Shown in pieces: positions 6,588-10,580 of a stretch of 10,580 bases of DNA. Where the stretch lies: assembly GCA_035553895.1 (NCBI GenBank), contig DATMJI010000173.1, forward strand, positions 1-10,580. Reading direction: 5' to 3'. Within the stretch, counting starts at the first letter, position 1, and each line of letters begins with the position of its first letter. The stretch is from JADDRA01 sp035553895 (GTDB lineage Bacteria > Actinomycetota > Acidimicrobiia > Acidimicrobiales > CADCSY01). The translations under genes were made by a program, and so were the position numbers. The notes under the pieces are model-generated. The model did not search any database, was not told the origin of the DNA, and saw only the letters and a program-made list of their open reading frames with translations.

Positions 6588-7714
6588 CGGCGCCGGCCCC
6601 CGATGCCCGGGCGGTGGCGGCCGAGGTGCTGGGCCGCATCGACCGGGGGGCGTGGGCCAACGCCGCTCTGGACCGGGCCCTCGGTCCCAGCGGGCTGCAG
6701 GGGCGGGACCGGGCCTTTGCCACCGAGCTGGTCTACGGCGCCACCCGGATGGCCCGGGCGTGCGACTTCCTCGTCGATCGCTTCCTCCTGCGAGGCACCG
6801 ACCTCCCGACCCGGATCGCCCTGCGTCTCGGCGCCTACCAGCTCCACTTCCTCGCCACGCCGGCCCACGCCGCCGTCTCGGCCACCGTGGCCGTCGCGCC
6901 CCGGCGCTCCCGAGGCCTGGTCAACGCCGTGCTGCGCCGGGTGGCCACCACCCCCGTCGCCTGGCCCGACGCCGCCACCCGGCTCAGCTATCCCGACTGG
7001 GTGGTGGACCGCCTGGTGAGCGACCTCGGAGAGGTCGACGCCGTCGCCGCCCTGGAAGCCATGAACGCCACCCCCTCGACCACCACCCGGGCCGACGGCT
7101 ACGCCCAGGACCGGGCCTCCCAGTGGGTGGCCGAGGCGGTCGGGGCGTGCGGGGGGGAGCTTGTAGCCGACCTGTGCGCCGCCCCGGGGGGGAAAGCCAC
7201 GGCGCTGGCGGGAAGCGGGGCGCTGGTCGTGGCCAGCGACGTGGATCCGGCCCGGGCTGCCTTGGTGGCCGACGCTGCTCGCCGCACCGGAACCACGACC
7301 GTGGCGGTGGCCGTGGCCGACGGCCGGTCGCCCCCCTGGCGCCCTGGCCACTTCGACCGCGTGCTGGTCGACGCCCCGTGCTCGGGCCTGGGCGTGCTCC
7401 ACCGGCGACCGGACGCCCGGTGGCGCCGCCAGCCCGCTGACGTGGCCCGCCTGGCCGAGCTCCAGCGGTCCCTGGTGGCGACCGGGGCCTCGCTGCTGCG
7501 ACCGGGCGGGGTCCTCGTCTACAGCGCCTGCACACTGACGGCCGAAGAGACCAGGGGCATTGACGACCGGGTGGGCACCGACCATCCTCACCTCGTCGCC
7601 CTCGACCCTCCGGGAACACCGTGGCGCCGCCACGGGCGGGGAGCGCTGCTCCTGCCTCAAGCCGCCGGCACCGACGGGATGTACGTGCTGCGCCTGCGCC
7701 TACGCTCGGGCTGA
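6584..7714 (+). CDS. rsmB: 16S rRNA (cytosine-C5) methyltransferase, compact RsmB
   Basis: This SAM-dependent enzyme methylates C5 of a cytosine in 16S rRNA (C967 in E. coli numbering). Residues about 8-130 form the NusB-like RNA-binding domain (FATELVYGATRMARACDFLV, RLGAYQLHFL, GLVNAVLRRV). The catalytic domain has the SAM motif DLCAAPGGKATAL (196-208), acidic SDVD (218-221), DAPCSGLG (263-270, C266) and YSACTL (313-318, nucleophile C316). Length is 376, while relatives are about 430-450. The shortfall lies between ALEAMNATPSTTTRADGYAQ (157-176) and the methyltransferase core, where about 50 residues of the usual RNA-binding subdomain are absent. The start is probably TTG 6584, overlapping the fmt stop (TTGA) with GGGAG just before it; GTG at about 6614 is less likely since it would cut the first helix. 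The 3' end overlaps the next gene by one base. Confidence 0.93.
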   Translation: MTAPAPDARAVAAEVLGRIDRGAWANAALDRALGPSGLQGRDRAFATELVYGATRMARACDFLVDRFLLRGTDLPTRIALRLGAYQLHFLATPAHAAVSATVAVAPRRSRGLVNAVLRRVATTPVAWPDAATRLSYPDWVVDRLVSDLGEVDAVAALEAMNATPSTTTRADGYAQDRASQWVAEAVGACGGELVADLCAAPGGKATALAGSGALVVASDVDPARAALVADAARRTGTTTVAVAVADGRSPPWRPGHFDRVLVDAPCSGLGVLHRRPDARWRRQPADVARLAELQRSLVATGASLLRPGGVLVYSACTLTAEETRGIDDRVGTDHPHLVALDPPGTPWRRHGRGALLLPQAAGTDGMYVLRLRLRSG

Positions 7715-8199
7715 TGGTCGATCCGCTGCCCGAGGCTCTCTCGGCCAAGGTGCTCACCGTCTCCGACGGCGTGGTGGCCGGCACCCGCCAGGACCGCTCC
7801 GGCCCGGCCCTCGACGAACGCCTCCGCTCCGCCGGCTTCGCCGTGGTCGACCGCCGGGTGGTGGCCGACGGCCGGGACACGGTCGCCGCCGCCCTCACCG
7901 AGCTGTGCACCGGCTTCGCCGGCTTGGTGGTGACCACCGGGGGAACCGGCTTCGGGCCGCGCGACCTCACCCCGGAGGGAACCCGGGTCGCCGTCGAGCG
8001 CCTCGCCCCCGGTCTGGCCGAGGCCATGCGGCTGGCCAACCCTCTCGGTCGCCTCTCCCGGGGGGTGGCGGGCACCCTCGGCACCGCCCTGGTGCTCAAC
8101 ACCCCGGGTTCCCCGGCCGGAGCCGTCGAGTGCCTGGAGGCGGTCGTCGACGTCCTGCCTCATGCCCTGCGCCTGCTGGCCGGCCACCGGGAGCACTGA
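7714..8199 (+). CDS. MogA/MoaB-family molybdopterin adenylyltransferase-like protein
   Basis: This 161-residue cytoplasmic protein belongs to the MogA/MoaB family, whose members bind molybdopterin and adenylate it before metal insertion in molybdenum cofactor synthesis. The motifs are TTGGTGFGPRDLTPEGT (74-90, with the conserved acidic D84) and LNTPGSPAGAVE (128-139); the N-terminal strand reads AKVLTVSDG. Length is normal for a stand-alone domain. The start ATG shares its A with the rsmB stop (TGATG), and ribD follows after one base, so it is embedded in the operon. No other molybdenum cofactor gene is in the window, and its neighbours belong to other pathways. In mycobacteria the equivalent place holds rpe. 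MogA and MoaB types cannot be told apart here, so no symbol is given. Confidence 0.9.
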   Translation: MVDPLPEALSAKVLTVSDGVVAGTRQDRSGPALDERLRSAGFAVVDRRVVADGRDTVAAALTELCTGFAGLVVTTGGTGFGPRDLTPEGTRVAVERLAPGLAEAMRLANPLGRLSRGVAGTLGTALVLNTPGSPAGAVECLEAVVDVLPHALRLLAGHREH

Positions 8200-8200
8200 C

Positions 8201-9316
8201 GTGGGCGGGGACCGGCTCGGGGGAGGCGGCGGCGACGGGCAGGACCAGGCGATGATGGGCCGGGCCCTGGCCCTGGCCGGCACCGCTCGGGTGCGGGCCC
8301 ATCCCAACCCCTGGGTCGGCGCCGTGCTGCGTGCCGCCGACGGGCAAATCTTCGAAGGCGCCACCGCCGAACCGGGAGGTCCCCACGCCGAGGCCGCCGC
8401 CCTCGGGGCGGCAGGCGGGCGGGCCCGGGGGGCCACCCTGTGGTGCACCCTCGAGCCCTGCGCCCACCACGGGCGCACGCCACCGTGCGCCGACGCCCTG
8501 GTGGCGGCGGGCGTGCGCCGGGTGGTGGTGGCGTTGGAGGACCCCGACCTGCGGGTGTCGGGCCGGGGCCTGGAGCGCCTGCGCACCGGCGGCGTGGATG
8601 TCACCACCGGTGTCCGGGCTACCGAGGTCGAGGACCAGCTCGCCCCCTACCTGGCCCAGCGGCGGCGGGGCCGGCCCTGGGTCGTCCTCAAGCTGGCCGC
8701 CACCCTCGACGGCCGCACGGCCGCCGCCGACGGTTCCTCCAAGTGGATCACCGGCGCCGCCGCCCGGGCCGACGCCCACCGGCTACGGGCGGAGAGCGAC
8801 GCCGTGGTGGTGGGAGCGGGCACGGTGCGGGCCGACGACCCGAGCCTCACCGTGCGCCTGGCCGATGGTCCCGATCCGCTGCGGGTGGTGCTGGGCAAGG
8901 CACCGCCGAGCGCCCGGGTCCATCCGGCTCTGGAGCTCAGTGGCCACCCCCACGAGGTGCTGGCCGAACTCCGGCGGCGGGGCTGCGTCCAGGTGCTGGT
9001 GGAGGGGGGTCCCACCGTGGCCGGGGCCTTCCACCGGGCCGGCGTCGTAGACCGCTACGTGGTCTACCTGGCGCCCACCCTCCTCGGGGGTGACGACGGC
9101 TTGCCCCTGTTCTCGGGACCGGGGACCGCCACCCTGGCCGGTGCCTGGCGAGGTCGCATCGAGGCCCTCACCCGCCTCGGCGACGACCTCCGCCTCGACG
9201 TGGCCGGCCCGGGAGGAGCACCGGCGTTCCGGCTGGACGAGACGTCGCACCAGGCGACGGGGCGGCAGGGCGCCGTCGATTCCGTGGCGCCTCGCCCAAG
9301 GCAAGCGAGCCGGTAG
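8201..9316 (+). CDS. ribD: Bifunctional riboflavin deaminase/reductase
   Basis: RibD catalyses the second and third steps from GTP in riboflavin synthesis: deamination of the pyrimidine ring, then NADPH-dependent reduction of the ribose. Counting from GTG 8201 (371 residues), the deaminase domain (about 15-150) has the zinc site HAE (62-64; E64 catalytic), EPC (C87) and PPC (C96). The reductase domain (about 158-335) has KLAATLDGRTA, SKWITGAAARADAHRLRA, VGAGTVRADDPSLT and LVEGGPTVAGAF. The stretch between RVVL (about 228) and LVEGG (266) is shorter than in many RibDs. A tail of about 35 residues after LRLDVAG (337-371) looks unlike the family. GTG 8201 follows GGGAG (8189-8193) at 7 bases; ATG 8252 is an alternative that would drop a glycine-rich leader. 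The stop abuts the ribE start. Confidence 0.95.
   Translation: MGGDRLGGGGGDGQDQAMMGRALALAGTARVRAHPNPWVGAVLRAADGQIFEGATAEPGGPHAEAAALGAAGGRARGATLWCTLEPCAHHGRTPPCADALVAAGVRRVVVALEDPDLRVSGRGLERLRTGGVDVTTGVRATEVEDQLAPYLAQRRRGRPWVVLKLAATLDGRTAAADGSSKWITGAAARADAHRLRAESDAVVVGAGTVRADDPSLTVRLADGPDPLRVVLGKAPPSARVHPALELSGHPHEVLAELRRRGCVQVLVEGGPTVAGAFHRAGVVDRYVVYLAPTLLGGDDGLPLFSGPGTATLAGAWRGRIEALTRLGDDLRLDVAGPGGAPAFRLDETSHQATGRQGAVDSVAPRPRQASR
9260..9297 (+). other. Hairpin-forming sequence before the ribE start
   Basis: GGGCG (9260-9264) pairs with CGCCC (9293-9297), and GGCGCC (9269-9274) with GGCGCC (9286-9291), around an 11-base loop with a small internal loop. It lies in the part of ribD that encodes the unusual tail, 19 bases before the ribE start. 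GC-rich DNA makes such pairings easily, so any regulatory role is a guess. Confidence 0.3.
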
Positions 9317-9880
9317 GTGTTCACTGGGTTGGTGGAGGAGATCGGCGAGGTACTGGGCAGCGACGCCGGGCGGGTGCGCATCGGCGCCCAAACGGTGAGC
9401 GAGGGCCTGGCCGTGGGGGACTCGGTCGCCGTCGACGGCTGCTGCCTCACCGTCGTCGATCGTGGAGACGGCTGGTGGGAGGCGGACGTGAGCGACGAGA
9501 CCCGGGATCGGACCACCCTGGCCGGCCTGGGCCCGGGCGACCGGGTGAACCTGGAGCGGCCGCTACGCCTGGCCGACCGCCTCGGGGGCCACCTCGTCCA
9601 GGGCCACGTGGACGGCGTCGGGGAGGTGCTGCGCCCCCCGCCCGAGCTGGCCGTGAGCTTGCCGGCCCGCCTGGCCCGCTACCTGGTGGCCAAGGGATCG
9701 ATCGCCGTCGATGGGGTCAGCCTCACCGTCGTGGCCGCCGGCGCCGAGTCCTTCACCGCCGCCGTCATCCCCCACACGGCGGTGGCCACGACGCTCGGGG
9801 CCAAGGGGCCCGGCGACAGGGTCAACCTCGAGGTCGACCTGGTGGCCAAGTACGTCGAGCGCCTGGTGGTGAGCTCGTGA
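9317..9880 (+). CDS. ribE: Riboflavin synthase (alpha-type)
   Basis: This 187-residue enzyme dismutates two 6,7-dimethyl-8-ribityllumazine molecules to riboflavin plus a pyrimidine that is recycled; it acts as a homotrimer. Two lumazine-binding repeats are visible. The first has MFTGLVEEIG, VAVDGCCLTVV (38-47) and DVSDETRDRTTL (57-68). The second has GGHLVQGHVDGVG (90-102), IAVDGVSLTVV (129-139) and AAVIPHTAVATTLG (148-161). Length is slightly below the usual 195-215. The start GTG follows the ribD stop with no gap and only a weak AAGG (9298-9301 region) upstream, so translation is probably coupled to ribD. Its stop overlaps the ribBA start as GTGA. The symbol follows the actinobacterial usage; mycobacterial papers call it ribC. 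Confidence 0.96.
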   Translation: MFTGLVEEIGEVLGSDAGRVRIGAQTVSEGLAVGDSVAVDGCCLTVVDRGDGWWEADVSDETRDRTTLAGLGPGDRVNLERPLRLADRLGGHLVQGHVDGVGEVLRPPPELAVSLPARLARYLVAKGSIAVDGVSLTVVAAGAESFTAAVIPHTAVATTLGAKGPGDRVNLEVDLVAKYVERLVVSS

Positions 9881-10580
9881 CCGGGGCCCGCAGCCGGCGC
9901 CTGGCCACCATCGACCAAGCCGTCGCCGCCATCGGCCGGGGCGAGGTGGTGGTGGTGGTCGACGACGAGGACCGGGAGAACGAGGGCGACCTGGTGATGG
10001 CGGCCGAGTTCGCCACCCCCGAGCGCATCACCTTCTTCGTCCGCCACACCTCCGGGGTCATCTGCATGCCCATGGAGGGCGAGCGCCTGGACGAGCTCGA
10101 GCTGCCGCTGATGGTCGCCGATAACACCGAGAGCCAGCGCACCGCCTTCACGGTGTCGGTCGACTACCGGCCCACCACCACCACCGGGATCTCCGCGGCC
10201 GATCGATCAGCCACCATCCAGGCCCTCATCGACCCCGCCACCCGACCGGCCGACCTGGCCCGGCCAGGGCACATCTTCCCCCTGCGCTATCGCCCCGGTG
10301 GGGTGCTGAAGCGAGCCGGGCACACCGAGGCGGCGGTCGACCTGGCCCGCATGGCCGGGCTGAAGCCGGCCGGGGTGCTGTGTGAGGTCGTGAACGAGGA
10401 CGGCACCATGGCGCGGATCCCCGAACTGGAGCGCTTCTGCGCCATCCACGACCTGCCCATGATCTCCATCGCCGACCTGGTGCGACACCGCCGCCAGTCG
10501 GAGCGCTTGGTCCGGCGGGTGGCCGAGGCCCGCATCCCCACCGAGTGGGGAGACTTCACGTGCTACATCTACGAATCGGT
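9877..10580 (+). CDS. ribBA: RibBA: DHBP synthase with start of GTP cyclohydrolase II (partial)
   Basis: The 234 codons in the window cover the whole 3,4-dihydroxy-2-butanone 4-phosphate synthase domain, which turns ribulose 5-phosphate into the four-carbon precursor of lumazine. Visible motifs are DDEDRENEGDLV (29-40; R33, E34 and E36 in the acidic loop), RHTSGVICMP (56-65), TTGISAADRSATI (102-114), and GHTEAAVDLA (148-157; H149) leading to CEVVNEDG (169-176; E170). After SIADLVRHRR the chain continues ARIPTEWGDFTCYIYES (218-234), the usual beginning of the GTP cyclohydrolase II domain, so the gene is the fused form, cut by the right edge. The cyclohydrolase zinc cysteines lie outside. GTG 9877 overlaps the ribE stop by four bases. 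In related operons ribH follows; that cannot be seen here. Confidence 0.95.
   Translation, partial: MTGARSRRLATIDQAVAAIGRGEVVVVVDDEDRENEGDLVMAAEFATPERITFFVRHTSGVICMPMEGERLDELELPLMVADNTESQRTAFTVSVDYRPTTTTGISAADRSATIQALIDPATRPADLARPGHIFPLRYRPGGVLKRAGHTEAAVDLARMAGLKPAGVLCEVVNEDGTMARIPELERFCAIHDLPMISIADLVRHRRQSERLVRRVAEARIPTEWGDFTCYIYES

Noticed and set aside
9255..9320. FMN riboswitch before ribE
   Set aside because: There is a faint likeness to the 5' part of an RFN element (GGGGC, AGGG, ATTCC, GCGAGCC), but the ACCGGCGGT core is absent and the 3' half would have to lie inside ribE. A covariance search with RF00050 would settle it; I expect no hit.
1..10580. CRISPR array, tRNA or rRNA genes, transposase, toxin-antitoxin pair
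   Set aside because: I looked on both strands and saw no regularly spaced repeats, RNA gene signatures, transposase motifs or small two-gene modules.

Overview
The window is high-GC DNA with tightly packed genes, many GTG starts and one probable TTG start. Both the protein types and the gene order (def-fmt-rsmB, then riboflavin genes) point to an actinobacterium. The compact RsmB and RibD remind me of Acidimicrobiia-like lineages, but that placement is from memory and was not tested.

Left half, minus strand (about 1-4934), read right to left. A 3'-truncated NAD-dependent epimerase-like gene (4287-4934) is followed by a zinc-dependent, formaldehyde-dehydrogenase-like alcohol dehydrogenase (3037-4218). 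Next comes a two-gene ABC-2 type exporter, ATPase (2062-2967) then duplicated permease (407-2065), whose ends overlap and which must be co-translated. Last is the N-terminal part of a gene that resembles actinobacterial ERCC4-domain proteins and runs off the left edge (1-365).

Centre (4935-5160). A 226-base divergent intergenic region separates the two blocks. It carries one copy of a 49-base palindromic repeat. A second copy, in the same orientation and about 82% identical, lies at the 3' end of the epimerase, so the two copies bracket that gene. The epimerase loses its family match just where the repeat begins.

Right half, plus strand (5161-10580). Seven genes run head to tail with gaps of 5 bases or less, or with overlaps: def (peptide deformylase), fmt (Met-tRNA formyltransferase), rsmB (16S rRNA m5C methyltransferase), a MogA/MoaB-type molybdopterin gene, ribD, ribE and ribBA (cut by the right edge). 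The first two handle N-formylation and its removal, the third modifies rRNA, and the last three make riboflavin from GTP and ribulose 5-phosphate. Mycobacteria have a similar fmt-fmu-rpe-ribG-ribC-ribA-ribH block; here a mog-like gene sits where rpe would be. I see no canonical FMN riboswitch.

I found no defence system, CRISPR array, RNA gene or insertion sequence. The most interesting signals are the palindromic repeat pair with the gene truncation, the mog-for-rpe position, and the apparent internal deletion in RsmB.
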